A stretch of 64,000 nucleotides of DNA from CAVYXZ01 sp965223835 (GCA_965223835.1 CBDCXQ010000001.1:3844001-3908000); one strand, 5' to 3'. Positions 17,261-26,471 are shown, counted from the stretch's first letter. A program made the numbers and translations. The notes: a model not told the origin generated them from the letters alone.

Positions 17261-18478
17261 ATGAATATTCTGCTGGTAACGACCTACTTTGAACCCGATT
17301 CTGGCGCAGCAGCAGTACGGCTTTCCCGATTAGCCCGCTCACTGCAAGCACAAGGCCATCAGATCACGGTGTTGACCACCTTGCCGCATTATCCACAGGG
17401 TCGAATTGCACCCCGCTATCAGGGAAGCTGGACGGTAGAACAAACCCGCACTGGGCTGCACATTATCCGCACCTGGTTGTGGGCGACGCCTAGCCCGCGT
17501 ATCAGCCGCAAACTGTTGAGCCAGCTTACTTATATGGTGACAGCATTGCTGCGCGGTTGGCGGTTGGCCCGCCCTGACGTCATCTTAATTGAGGCTCAGC
17601 CGGTGTTTACGAGTATAGCTGGAGTATTACTTAGTCAGTTCTGGCGCGTGCCTTATGTGCTCAATGTGTCGGACCTGTGGCCCGATCACTTGTTGTCGGT
17701 TGGCGCACTAACCGTAGATGACCCCATTTATCGAGCTGCGCGCCAGATGGTTAACCTGACCTATCGCCGGGCCGCCGCGATAGTTGCCCTCAGCCCACTG
17801 TGGGCCGAAAAAATCACCCATTATGTCGATCAACAGACACCGGTACACCTGATCTATAATGGTGTCGATTTGCAGCGATTTCATCCCGAACAAAATGGGG
17901 AAACTTTCCGTCACAAACACAATTTGGAAAACTGCCTGACGATAACTTTTATTGGGACATTGGCAACGCAGTATGATATTGAGGTGTTGTTACGGGTGGT
18001 GCGTGCATTTCGGTCGCAGCCAATGGTACGCCTGGTGTTTATTGGGGCTGGCAGTCAACATGACAATTTCCAACGACTTGCCGCCACTGATCCCATTACC
18101 TGGATTGATTGGCTTCCACACAAGCAAATCCCATTCGCATGGGCCGCCAGCGATATAACATTCTGGGCCATGCGTCCTGAAGCATTGTTTCGGGGGACAA
18201 TCCCAGCGCGATTATATGAGGCGTTAGCAACAGGCACCCCGGTCGCCGCCCTCATGGAGGGTGTTGGGGCAGATATATTGGACCGCAGTCAGGGTGGATT
18301 ATGTGTACCTTATGGCGACGTAGACGGCCTGATTAGCAATATCCAGCGCCTGGTTGACGACGATTTGCTCCGTCAACAGCTTGGACAGCAGGGCGCAGCC
18401 TACGCTCGGCTGCACCTTGACGGCTGGGAAAACACTCAAGCCTACGAGGCGATCCTCATGAAAACAGCGCTACGATGA
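17261..18478 (+). CDS. Glycosyltransferase family 4 protein (WbuB-like)
   Basis: This 405-residue GT-B glycosyltransferase has an N-terminal domain typical of WbuB/WcaI-like enzymes (YFEPDSGAAAVRLSRLA, 10-26; TTLPHYPQGRI). The C-terminal donor domain has YNGVD, TFIGTL, GAGSQ and a C-terminal Pro/Glu-rich loop (PARLYEALATGTPVAA). It probably transfers a sugar from a nucleotide donor onto cell-surface polysaccharide at the membrane face. It starts six bases after rimI and so belongs to that operon, though its function is unrelated. Confidence 0.88.
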   Translation: MNILLVTTYFEPDSGAAAVRLSRLARSLQAQGHQITVLTTLPHYPQGRIAPRYQGSWTVEQTRTGLHIIRTWLWATPSPRISRKLLSQLTYMVTALLRGWRLARPDVILIEAQPVFTSIAGVLLSQFWRVPYVLNVSDLWPDHLLSVGALTVDDPIYRAARQMVNLTYRRAAAIVALSPLWAEKITHYVDQQTPVHLIYNGVDLQRFHPEQNGETFRHKHNLENCLTITFIGTLATQYDIEVLLRVVRAFRSQPMVRLVFIGAGSQHDNFQRLAATDPITWIDWLPHKQIPFAWAASDITFWAMRPEALFRGTIPARLYEALATGTPVAALMEGVGADILDRSQGGLCVPYGDVDGLISNIQRLVDDDLLRQQLGQQGAAYARLHLDGWENTQAYEAILMKTALR

Positions 18479-18774
18479 CTCTCTTGATTGCCAATCGAAC
18501 ATCAACACATCATCCATTCCATACTCACAATGACTGCATTGGCTGCTACGTTGCTACCAGCCTCGCGTGAATTCCGCGATAACCAGCGTGTTTAATACCT
18601 GGCAGTGTATCCTATTAAATAACGCGTAAAGGGAACAGGATACGAGCTACAGCGGACCGTAAGCCAGACCGGGAATGAAAGGCAGAAGCGGCCCGGAAAA
18701 AGCGACCGAGCATCCGGTTGACACGATCCAACAAACGGGTAGTACGTAAGGCGGAGCACGGCCAATGGGGAAAA

Positions 18775-19010
18775 CGGGTGGCTGATCCCTATCCCTTGTG
18801 TCCTGTGGATACGGATCAGTACGCGGCCTATGTCGATGCACTGCCTGATCGCCGCCATTGGCCCAGGGCCAACGATAGCCGAGCAACATCGCACCTCGAA
18901 CGCTGGCACGCTTCATGCGCAATACTTGTCATTCTCAAAGTCGGATACGATCCATCACCTGATGCTCGAGTGGTTCATGATTGACTGTAATCTCAACATC
19001 GCATCCCTTA
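18775..19010 (+). pseudogene. Decayed IS1-family transposase remnant
   Basis: In one frame, TDQYAAYVDALPDRRHWP followed by ATSHLERW matches the IS1 DDE region (TDxxxAY..v.P..rH ... T.HIERxN). From about 18914 a second frame carries LSFSKSDTIHHLMLEWF and IDCNL, matching the C-terminal RKTLSFSK..xxH...WFI.xYNL. A frameshift and a loss of about seven codons lie between them. Neither frame has a start or the upstream zinc-finger part, and I could not identify terminal inverted repeats. It is an inactive relic in the 550-base gap next to priA. The boundaries are approximate. Confidence 0.65.
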
Positions 19011-19025
19011 CCCCTTACTTTTCGA

Positions 19026-21860
19026 TTATAGTACTCCCACCGGGTCTATATCCAGTAACCAGCCCCGACTGATTTCAAGGCCTTCAAGCGCCAGCATGGG
19101 GTCTGGGCTGCGCACTAACAAGTGCCAGCGATGAATATCATTGATGCGACCAAAAAAACAGGGAGCAGGGCCGATAATTTCGGTACTGGTGAGGCCCTGC
19201 ATATGAATGCGCTGTTGCAACCATTGAGCGGCACGCTCGGCCTCGGCTTGTGCCTTATTCGCGCTGCTAAACTGAAATACCAGCCGCGCTAACCGGCGCA
19301 GCGGCGGATACCCCAATTCACGGCGATAAGCGATTTCCTGGGTAAAAAATCTTTGGTAATCCTGAGCCGCCGCCGCCGCAATAACATAGTGTTGGGGTTG
19401 ATAGGTCTGCAAAATTGCCCGGCCTCCTAGCAGCCCCCTGCCCGCACGACCCGCGACCTGCGTCAGTAATTGAAATGTGCGCTCGCCGGCCCGAAAATCT
19501 GGTAAGTTAAGCCCCACATCAGCGCTGACCATCCCCACCAGGGTCACACGCGGCAGATCTAACCCTTTGGCGATCATCTGCGTGCCAACCACAATATCAG
19601 CTTTGTGGTCCAAAAACCGTTGCAAAATTTCTTCATGGGCGCCGGGTTTGCGGGCTGTATCCGCATCCCAGCGCAGCACCCGTACCAGCGGGAAATGGCG
19701 CTGTAAGACTTGTTCCACTTCCTGGGTTCCCACCCCGAAATATTTGATGCGACGCGACTGGCAATCAGGGCATTGAAACGGTGACACTTTTTCGAAACCA
19801 CACAGATGACAGCGTAGACGCTCATCGTAGCGGTGATAGGTCATCGGCAGATCACAATAGGGACAGGCTTCAACATAGCCGCAATCACGGCAGAACACAT
19901 AGGTATTGGTCCCTCGACGATTGAGGAAGAGCAGTGCCTGTTCCCCTTGATCCAGCACCATGCGCAGAGCGGCTTTCAATGATCGGCTGAACATATCGGC
20001 ATTACCCGCTTTAAGTTCATCGCGCATATCAACGACTTCGACAGTTGGCAAATCTATGGTCAACGCCTCGTCAGCGCGGGCCGGATAATAGCGCCCGGTG
20101 ATGCCTTCACGTTCTGATTGCTCCAAAATGCGGGTCCGATGGCCCATAATGCGGTTGGGCAGTTCCAACAACCGAATATCGCTCTGCTGCGCCCGGAAAT
20201 AAGTTTCAATCGCCGGTGTGGCGCTACCCAGCAGGAGGATGCCCTTGTTGGCCCGCATCATCTGTTCCGCAACCGCGCGGACATGATAGTAAGGTTGTTG
20301 CGTATCAGCGCCCTGTTTGTAACTCGAATCGTGCTCTTCATCCATAACGATCAGGCCGAGGTCCGGGAATGGGGTAAACAACGCTGACCTCGCTCCAACG
20401 ACGATACTGAGCAGCCCTTCACGTGCTCGTCGCCACGTGTCGTAACGTTCGCCTTCGCTAAGGCCGCTGTGGACTACGCCCACCTTGCCGGGAAAACGAG
20501 CCGCTACCCGCCGAACTGTCTGGGCTGTAAGCGCAATCTCCGGGACCAGGAAGAGCGCCTGCCGTCCCTGTGCCAATATTAATTCAATTGCCCGCAGGTA
20601 AATTTCAGTCTTGCCGCTGCCCGTCACCCCATGAATCAGAAAGGTGGAATGTCTCCTGGTCTCGACGTCTGGGGGAGGAGATTGTTGGCTAGCGATGGTT
20701 CTCTCTCCGAATTCGGAGGGGGAAGCACTTGCGCTATTGTCTCCTCCTCTGCTGGCGGGGGAGGACGGGAGGCGGTTATCCTTTACCCAATCCCACGCTT
20801 TAATTTGTTCGGCGATCACGTCCCACACGGCCTGCTGCTCCGGGGTCAGCGGTGGCGCAAGGGCGGGAACAAAATCGCGCTGCGCCAACGAATCCCGCCA
20901 GCTTGCTGTTTCCCCCAGCAGTACTAGCCCCTCATCTTCCAGTCGCTTAAGGTCATTAGCTTTTGCTCCAGCCTGCGCATAGAGCCAACTGACATCCATG
21001 GCGCCATTTTCGCGGGCCAATACCTTCAAGACCCGCTGTTGCGTTTCCCCTTTGCGCAAAGCGATGAGCTGTTCAGCAACGGTTTCCGGCGGAATCGTCA
21101 ATGAAACCTGATTATCCTCAAGGTGAATCAAGCCTGAATCGGCAACTTTCTTAAGCGTGGATTTTGTCGTCTCAGCATAGCGCAGCACACGTTCCACCGG
21201 CAGGCCATCTTCACCCGCCGCTGCGACGACTTCCAGCACATCCGCTTGTTTGGAATTGCGGCCCAGATGCCGGGCGACCTGTGGAATCTGATCAGGATGA
21301 ATGGCAAGGGTAGCCGTGCGAATCATTTTCGGGCGGGCACGGGGCGTCGCAAGCACGGATTGCTGGGACACGACGCCCAACCGGATCAGCGCATCCACTG
21401 CCGCCCGCCATTCTTTGCCGGGCAGTGCCTGGTTAAGCTGATTCCCTAGCAGCGGCCCTCGCCGTTGTAAGAGGGCTACGATCTGTGCTTCAACATCCTC
21501 AAGGCCATCAGCATCAACATTCAATAAAGTAACCTGAATATCGCGGCGTCCAGCAAGACCCGGCGGCAAAAACAACCATAAGCAGGTGCCCAACGGCATT
21601 CGATAGTAATTGCTCATCCAACGGGCTATCTCGACCTGCGCAGGAGTCACGACCGGGCGTTGATCGAGTAGGCTGGAAATTAACTTTGGCTGACGAACGT
21701 CGATCTTAGTGAGCAGGTCCACAATGATGCCATGCTGCTGAGCCGTGCGAAAGCCGACCTGGACCAACTGGCCGATCTGAGTCATATCAGCCAGTTCATG
21801 TGGGATCTGATAATGGAATGTGCCATGTACCGGCACGTTGACGGCGACTTCTGCGTACAT
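19026..21860 (-). CDS. priA: Primosomal protein N' (replication restart helicase PriA)
   Basis: This 944-residue superfamily 2 helicase is long for PriA (about 730-830). The order is an N-terminal DNA-binding domain, winged-helix region, Walker A (GVTGSGKTEIYLRA, about 408-421), DEEH box (IVMDEEHDSSYKQG), the zinc-binding region with paired CxxC motifs (CRDCGY, CPYCDL, CHLCGF, CPDC) and helicase motifs V-VI (GTQMIAKGLD, QVAGRAGRG). It reloads the replisome at stalled forks. Residues about 363-405, just before Walker A, are a low-complexity insertion encoded by palindromic DNA (20645-20775). The reading frame is kept. Confidence 0.95.
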   Translation of the reverse strand: MYAEVAVNVPVHGTFHYQIPHELADMTQIGQLVQVGFRTAQQHGIIVDLLTKIDVRQPKLISSLLDQRPVVTPAQVEIARWMSNYYRMPLGTCLWLFLPPGLAGRRDIQVTLLNVDADGLEDVEAQIVALLQRRGPLLGNQLNQALPGKEWRAAVDALIRLGVVSQQSVLATPRARPKMIRTATLAIHPDQIPQVARHLGRNSKQADVLEVVAAAGEDGLPVERVLRYAETTKSTLKKVADSGLIHLEDNQVSLTIPPETVAEQLIALRKGETQQRVLKVLARENGAMDVSWLYAQAGAKANDLKRLEDEGLVLLGETASWRDSLAQRDFVPALAPPLTPEQQAVWDVIAEQIKAWDWVKDNRLPSSPASRGGDNSASASPSEFGERTIASQQSPPPDVETRRHSTFLIHGVTGSGKTEIYLRAIELILAQGRQALFLVPEIALTAQTVRRVAARFPGKVGVVHSGLSEGERYDTWRRAREGLLSIVVGARSALFTPFPDLGLIVMDEEHDSSYKQGADTQQPYYHVRAVAEQMMRANKGILLLGSATPAIETYFRAQQSDIRLLELPNRIMGHRTRILEQSEREGITGRYYPARADEALTIDLPTVEVVDMRDELKAGNADMFSRSLKAALRMVLDQGEQALLFLNRRGTNTYVFCRDCGYVEACPYCDLPMTYHRYDERLRCHLCGFEKVSPFQCPDCQSRRIKYFGVGTQEVEQVLQRHFPLVRVLRWDADTARKPGAHEEILQRFLDHKADIVVGTQMIAKGLDLPRVTLVGMVSADVGLNLPDFRAGERTFQLLTQVAGRAGRGLLGGRAILQTYQPQHYVIAAAAAQDYQRFFTQEIAYRRELGYPPLRRLARLVFQFSSANKAQAEAERAAQWLQQRIHMQGLTSTEIIGPAPCFFGRINDIHRWHLLVRSPDPMLALEGLEISRGWLLDIDPVGVL
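20645..20775. repeat. Palindromic repeat element inserted in frame in priA
   Basis: About 130 bases hold several inverted repeats: TCTCCT (20652-20657) with AGGAGA (20676-20681), the 14-base palindrome CTCCGAATTCGGAG (20705-20718), and GC-rich arms around GCTGGCGGGGG (20751-20761). The same 11-mer occurs in the in-frame insertion of the GT39 gene at 59224-59234. The encoded residues (Ser/Pro/Arg-rich) have no counterpart in ordinary PriA. Confidence 0.6.
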
Positions 21861-21921
21861 AAGTTCTATTTTACCGAATACCCATGCGATATTCTATGGA
21901 CCATATCGGTCACATTCCGGT

Positions 21922-21927
21922 TATAAT
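21922..21927 (+). promoter_or_regulatory. Putative -10 element upstream of the 92-residue protein gene
   Basis: A perfect TATAAT lies 36 bases before ATG 21963 in the 102-base divergent region shared with priA. The best -35 candidate, TGGACC (21897-21902), is weak and 19 bases away. Confidence 0.4.
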
Positions 21928-21962
21928 CGGCAACGTAGATTGAGCTGTAACGAGCGATTGGA

Positions 21963-22241
21963 ATGTTGATGACGATTAAAGAACTGGCGGATTTATTGGT
22001 AGCAACCGGTCATGCCCATCATCAGGCTTTTCTCGCGTCTGATGGTGCGGACCCGGAATGGCCGCTGTGGTACGCGAATTATTTACACGACAAACTGAAC
22101 GCCGCATTTAAGCACGACTTTACCCAAAGTGAGATTGTTTACTTGCTGGTGAAGCTGGATAAAGAGTATGTGGAGCAAAATCCCGCGACGTCCTGGTCGG
22201 AATATTATGCGCAGTTTTTGGTTGAGACATGCGGGGCTTAG
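21963..22241 (+). CDS. Small conserved hypothetical protein
   Basis: This 92-residue acidic, helical protein contains ELADLLVATGHAHHQAF and DGADPEWPLWYANYLHDKL, a pattern I recall from small uncharacterised proteins in Chloroflexota and cyanobacteria (GHAHH...DPxWPLWYA.YL). Two adjacent histidines and several Asp/Glu could bind metal, but this is speculation. It has no membrane segment. It stands alone, divergent from priA and convergent with pdhC, with a shared hairpin between it and pdhC. Confidence 0.72.
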   Translation: MLMTIKELADLLVATGHAHHQAFLASDGADPEWPLWYANYLHDKLNAAFKHDFTQSEIVYLLVKLDKEYVEQNPATSWSEYYAQFLVETCGA

Positions 22242-22267
22242 TCAAGTAGAAACCGGGGATTGTGTTT

Positions 22268-22295
22268 GTAGAGGCACACAGCCGTGCGCCCCTAC
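22268..22295. terminator. Palindromic repeat/bidirectional terminator
   Basis: GTAGAGGCACAC (22268-22279) and GTGCGCCCCTAC (22284-22295) form a 12-base stem with two mismatches and a 4-base loop. It lies between convergent genes, 12 bases from the pdhC stop. The sequence resembles the GTAGGGGCGCAC-type intergenic palindromes found dispersed in many genomes. Confidence 0.55.
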
Positions 22296-22306
22296 GAATT
22301 ATCTTT

Positions 22307-23560
22307 CTAGACCAACAAACGCATCGGATTTTCCAGCAAATCCTTGAAATCCCGGAGATATTCCGCACCTTCGGCACCATCACTGATACGATGATCAACG
22401 CTGATGGTTACGTTCATGCGGTTGCCCACTCCCAGTGTACCATCTTCCAGAACCACCGGCACCGCTTTGGCCGTGCCGAAAGCCAGCACACCAGCTTCGG
22501 GCGGGTTGATAATGGCCGCAAAATGATCGACATCAAATGCACCGAGGTTGCTGGTCGAGAACGTCGCACCGCGAATATCATCCGGCTTGACTTTACCTTC
22601 CCGCGCCCGCAGCGCTTTGGCCTTGTTTTCCGCTGCCAACGTGCCCAGTGCCACCTTATCGGCCTCGTGCGCGACGACATACATCACGCCACCACCGGGC
22701 ATCGCCACTGCAATCCCGACATTGATCTGTTTGAAATGGACGATCTTGTCGCCATAGAAATGTGAATTCAAGTTCGGGAAATCGCGAAGCGTCAGGGCGG
22801 TCGCCTTAACCACCAGATCGTTAACGCTAATGCGGGTGCCACCTTCGGGCACACTGGCATTCAACTGCTTGCGCAAGTCCAGCAACGCTGCTACATCAAT
22901 TTCAGTCGTGACGTAAAAATGCGGGATCGTTTGTTGACTTTCCACCGTCCCGGCAGCAATCCGACCCCGCATGGTGGAAATTTCCAGATATTCAACATCC
23001 GGGCCTTCAGGTGGTGGCGTGCGCTGCGGCACCGCCAGGCTAACGCCAGCGGGAGCGGTTCGAGCGGGAGAGGCTGATTTTGGTGCGGCCTGTTTCTGAC
23101 CAGGGGTGAAGTTTTCGACATCGGCCTTCACGATTCGGCCACCGGGACCCGTACCCGTCACCTGGGTCAGGTCAATACCTTTTTCCGCAGCAATACGCTT
23201 AGCAATGGGGGACGCTTTAAGATGTCCATCGTCAGTGGTTGCCGCTTGTTGAGTGCCATTTGATGGAGCAGGGGGCGTTTCAGTGGATGCCGGGGCGGGT
23301 TCGGTTTTCGTCGCGCCATTCGCAGGCGCAGCGCCTTCACCTTCAGCCCCGATTTGACCAAGCACCGCGCCTTCACTAACTTCTTCGCCGACCTGTACGG
23401 CCTGGTCAAGCAAAATGCCGTCGCCAGGCGCTTCGATCTCAACTGTCGCTTTATCGGCGTCCATCTCAGCAATAATATCACCGCTGTTCACCGCCTCACC
23501 CACGTCCTTGAGCCAGTTGAGCAGCGTACCATCCATTGAAGCGGTAATGTCCTGGGCCAT
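22307..23560 (-). CDS. pdhC: Dihydrolipoamide acetyltransferase, E2 of pyruvate dehydrogenase complex
   Basis: This 417-residue protein has a lipoyl domain (about 1-75, lipoyl lysine in MDADKATVEI near residue 38), an Ala/Pro linker, a peripheral-subunit-binding domain (KASPIAKRIAAEKGIDL ... GTGPGGRIVKADV, about 114-150) and a catalytic acetyltransferase core with the VDHRISDGA motif. It moves acetyl groups from E1 to CoA. The lipoyl domain starts MAQDITASMDGTLLNW, without the usual MPxLG strand. It is the third gene of pdhABC, beginning two bases after pdhB. No E3 gene is present. Confidence 0.93.
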   Translation of the reverse strand: MAQDITASMDGTLLNWLKDVGEAVNSGDIIAEMDADKATVEIEAPGDGILLDQAVQVGEEVSEGAVLGQIGAEGEGAAPANGATKTEPAPASTETPPAPSNGTQQAATTDDGHLKASPIAKRIAAEKGIDLTQVTGTGPGGRIVKADVENFTPGQKQAAPKSASPARTAPAGVSLAVPQRTPPPEGPDVEYLEISTMRGRIAAGTVESQQTIPHFYVTTEIDVAALLDLRKQLNASVPEGGTRISVNDLVVKATALTLRDFPNLNSHFYGDKIVHFKQINVGIAVAMPGGGVMYVVAHEADKVALGTLAAENKAKALRAREGKVKPDDIRGATFSTSNLGAFDVDHFAAIINPPEAGVLAFGTAKAVPVVLEDGTLGVGNRMNVTISVDHRISDGAEGAEYLRDFKDLLENPMRLLV

Positions 23561-23561
23561 T

Positions 23562-24542
23562 CTAGACTATCTCCTTCACGGCATCGATAACCTTGCGAAC
23601 ATCGGGCAGGGCCATCAGTTCAATTTCTTTCGCATACGGCAGGGGCACGTCCATCGCTGTCACCCGTTTGATGGGTGCATCCATATAATCAAAACAGTTC
23701 TCTTGAATCTGTGCCGCGATCTCACTGCCAAAACTGTACATCGGCAGCGATTCTTCGACAATCACACAGCGGTTGGTTTTCTTGAAGCTTTCGTACACCA
23801 GGTCCATATCCAACGGACGCAACCAGCGCATATCGACCACTTCGACTTCGATACCATCTTTTTCGAGGCGGCTGGCAGCATCAAGCGACCATTCCACCCC
23901 GCGCGCATAGGTCACGATCGTGACATCAGAACCTTCACGTTTGATGTCACCCTTGCCGATGGGGACTTTGTAGTCTTCATCATCCGGTACTGGTCCAGGT
24001 TTGGCGTAGAGCGCGATGCTCTCCGTTAACAGCACCGGATTATTGTCACGAATGGACGTTTTCAACATCCCATAGGCATCGCCGGGTGTCGCCGGACAGC
24101 CAACATAAAGGCCGGGGAAATGCGCGAAAATGGGTTCGGGCGTGTGTGAATGGGTTGCGGTGGCCTGATCGCCCCAACCGCTGGCAGCGCGAATAACCAG
24201 CGGCACGGTGAACTGACCGTCGAACATATAATGGATTTTGGCGGCATGATTAATTATGGCATCCAATGCCAGGAAAGCGAAGTTAATCGTCATCATCTCG
24301 GCAACCGGACGCAAACCCGCCATCGCTGCGCCAACGGCGGTGCCGGCAATCGCCATCTCCGAGATGGGCGTATCGCGTACCCGTCGGGCACCGAACTCCT
24401 CATAAAAGCCGCGCGTAACCCGGTGCGTCCCCTGCCATTTCCCGACTTCTTCACCCATCACAAAGACCCGTTCATCGCGGGTCATTTCTTCGTGCAGGGC
24501 TTTGCGCAGAGCCTCCCGCATCGGTTGATTTCTTGCTGCCAT
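23562..24542 (-). CDS. pdhB: Pyruvate dehydrogenase E1 component subunit beta
   Basis: This 326-residue protein has the transketolase-like pyrimidine domain of E1 beta: MTRDERVFVMGEEVG near the N-terminus, RVRDTPISEMAIAG, the conserved WGDQATATHSHTPEP region and the C-terminal domain with WLRPLDMDLV and EESLPMYSFGSEIAA. With PdhA it forms the ThDP-dependent E1 heterotetramer that decarboxylates pyruvate (or possibly branched-chain 2-oxo acids). It sits between pdhA and pdhC with very short gaps. Confidence 0.94.
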   Translation of the reverse strand: MAARNQPMREALRKALHEEMTRDERVFVMGEEVGKWQGTHRVTRGFYEEFGARRVRDTPISEMAIAGTAVGAAMAGLRPVAEMMTINFAFLALDAIINHAAKIHYMFDGQFTVPLVIRAASGWGDQATATHSHTPEPIFAHFPGLYVGCPATPGDAYGMLKTSIRDNNPVLLTESIALYAKPGPVPDDEDYKVPIGKGDIKREGSDVTIVTYARGVEWSLDAASRLEKDGIEVEVVDMRWLRPLDMDLVYESFKKTNRCVIVEESLPMYSFGSEIAAQIQENCFDYMDAPIKRVTAMDVPLPYAKEIELMALPDVRKVIDAVKEIV

Positions 24543-24554
24543 GATTATACTTTC

Positions 24555-25529
24555 CTATTCGACGTACACATTGCTAATGAGATCTTCATAAGTTGGGTCA
24601 GGGCTTTGCTCGGCGAAGTCGACCGCTTCGTCAATGATCTTGCGGGTTTCCTGTTCGATTTTCTGAAGCTCACCATCAATGTTTTTGTAATTGTTCGTGA
24701 GGTGTTCACACAATATCGTAATTGGATCCCGGGTGGCTTTCCATTGTTCCAGTTCATCACTTAACCGGTCATTGTACTGCCGGTCGGAAACGCCATGCCC
24801 ACGATAACGGTACGTAATCGCCTCAATCAACACCGGGCCATTTTTGCGGGCGTAATCAACGGCCTTTTGCATGGTTTCATTCACTTCGATTACATTTTGG
24901 CCGTCAATGCGCCCCAGCGTTTTCATGCCGTAAGACTCGGCCCGCCGGTATAACTCTGGTTGACCGGTTGCATCTTCAACCGACGTACCCATCCCATAGA
25001 AATTATTCTCAATGACCCAGATCACGGGCAAATCCCAAACGGCACTGATATTTAATGATTCGTGAAAATAGCCGTTGTTGGTCGCGCCATCACCTATAAA
25101 TGACAGGACCACTGTATCTTTGTTGTTGTATCGTGATTCCAGTGCGATACCGGCTGCCAGCGGCAGATGGCCGCCGACAATAGCGTACCCGCCCCAGAAA
25201 TTGTGTTCCCGACTGGCAAGATGCATCGAACCACCCTTACCACCGCTCACGCCATTGCGTTTGCCCAGCATCTCAGCCATTAGCAGCTTGGGATCAATGC
25301 GGCGCATCAACGCGGCACCATGATCGCGATAGGCGGTAATTACATGGTCATCGGGACGCAACGCCGAAATTGTGCCGACACCAATGGCTTCTTGTCCACT
25401 GTAGAGATGCAAGTACACACCGGTAATACGCTTCTGCCAGTATAAATCGTGGCAAGTTTCCTCAAATTCACGAATTAATACCATATCACGATACCAATCC
25501 AGAAGCTGTTGCTTATTTGGTTTTGCCAT
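24555..25529 (-). CDS. pdhA: Pyruvate dehydrogenase E1 component subunit alpha
   Basis: ATG 25529 is chosen over an upstream in-frame start because GGAGG lies five bases before it and MAKPNKQQLLDWYRDM is a normal PdhA N-terminus. The product is 324 residues. The ThDP motif is GDGATNNGYFHESLNI through IENN, and the phosphorylation-loop-like YRYRGHGVSD is present. It binds ThDP and Mg2+ and carries out decarboxylation with PdhB. It is first gene of pdhABC, with a candidate promoter about 120 bases upstream. Confidence 0.94.
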   Translation of the reverse strand: MAKPNKQQLLDWYRDMVLIREFEETCHDLYWQKRITGVYLHLYSGQEAIGVGTISALRPDDHVITAYRDHGAALMRRIDPKLLMAEMLGKRNGVSGGKGGSMHLASREHNFWGGYAIVGGHLPLAAGIALESRYNNKDTVVLSFIGDGATNNGYFHESLNISAVWDLPVIWVIENNFYGMGTSVEDATGQPELYRRAESYGMKTLGRIDGQNVIEVNETMQKAVDYARKNGPVLIEAITYRYRGHGVSDRQYNDRLSDELEQWKATRDPITILCEHLTNNYKNIDGELQKIEQETRKIIDEAVDFAEQSPDPTYEDLISNVYVE

Positions 25530-25982
25530 ACAGTCCTCCACAGGCAATTGACCGATGACGCCAGGCTAATGAGACGTGGCGGACAACTGCGGTTCAGTTA
25601 AAAGCAACGCAGCATGCTGCGAATGTTTTCAGGTGGTTTCAGCCGCGTCTAGTTTACCTTAACGACTCACCCAAATCAAACCGTCGTATTGTATCATATG
25701 CCGGTGCCCATTTCGCGCCAATCAGAAGCATATCAGAATATTGGCACACCAAATTGATCGCCTCGGAAGCCGAGCAAATGGCAATTATGGGCTGTGAATA
25801 CGTCCTGCTTTTGTGGCAAACTTGATAGTTTGGAACCACTGTTTGGCTTACAACTCGCCTTAAAGAGTCAAGAGAAAACTCGTAGACGCAGGGGGCAACC
25901 TGGGGGGTTGAGCCATATAAGACAGAATCATTAGCGTATCGTCAGTTACAAAACATTGGTATTTTATGCGTGGTGAAAATAT
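25530..25982. other. 453-base intergenic region upstream of pdhA
   Basis: It holds the pdhABC leader and promoter and a 14-base perfect palindrome CGCAGCATGCTGCG (25608-25621) in the presumed 5' untranslated region, which could be an operator or a small hairpin. The part beyond 25700 shows no convincing gene on either strand; a short minus-strand frame (25654-25839) has no recognisable features. Confidence 0.45.
25651..25679 (-). promoter_or_regulatory. Putative pdhABC promoter
   Basis: On the minus strand, TTGATT (25679-25674) and TAAACT (25656-25651) are exactly 17 bases apart, each 4/6 to consensus. They are about 120 bases upstream of the pdhA start. Confidence 0.4.
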
Positions 25983-26471
25983 TTACCAACCACGCGTACC
26001 AGGTCCACCTTTGAATGGCCCTACAATCGCTGATGTAATCCAGCCACCATAAAAGTCACCGGCCTGCGCCTGCACACGCTCGTCATCAACATAGCAAGCA
26101 TCCATCTGGCCTGGATAAAAGGCAAGGCAGTCTTTAAGCATCTCATAACCTGGACTCGGATTAGGATAACTCCATGCCACGTCTGACCTGGTGCGGTCAT
26201 TGACCTTTAGCGTCCAATAACGCGCCATACCTTTGAACTCGCAATAGGTGCGCCGCTGAGTTGGTGTGAGATAATCAAACTGAATATCTGCAAGCGGAAT
26301 ATAGTAAACTGGCGGGTGGCTTGTCTCCAGCACGCGTAGCGACCGGCGCGTCTCCGCAATAGTGACCGCATTAAACTCGATGCGGATATGCTGGCTGGCC
26401 GGCTCAACACGCGGCGGACGCGGATAATCCCAAACTGATTCCTGACCTGGTCCGGGTTTAATTCGCTTCAT
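25983..26471 (-). CDS. DUF427 domain-containing protein
   Basis: ATG 26471 (MKRIKPGPGQESVWDYPRPP) is chosen because CGGGAG lies eight bases before it; the longer frame adds an unlikely leader. The 162 residues carry the DUF427 core: VTIAETRRSLRVLETSHPPVYY, RTYCEFKGMARYW and FYPGQMDACYVDDERV, with a conserved C-terminal GGWIT. The family has a small beta fold of unknown function. It is a single gene, well separated from pdhA and from the biotin carrier gene. Confidence 0.88.
   Translation of the reverse strand: MKRIKPGPGQESVWDYPRPPRVEPASQHIRIEFNAVTIAETRRSLRVLETSHPPVYYIPLADIQFDYLTPTQRRTYCEFKGMARYWTLKVNDRTRSDVAWSYPNPSPGYEMLKDCLAFYPGQMDACYVDDERVQAQAGDFYGGWITSAIVGPFKGGPGTRGW

Noticed and set aside
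25608..25621. CGCAGCATGCTGCG as a pdh attenuator
   Set aside because: The perfect palindrome allows only a five-base stem and the following T tract is interrupted. It is noted only as a possible operator.
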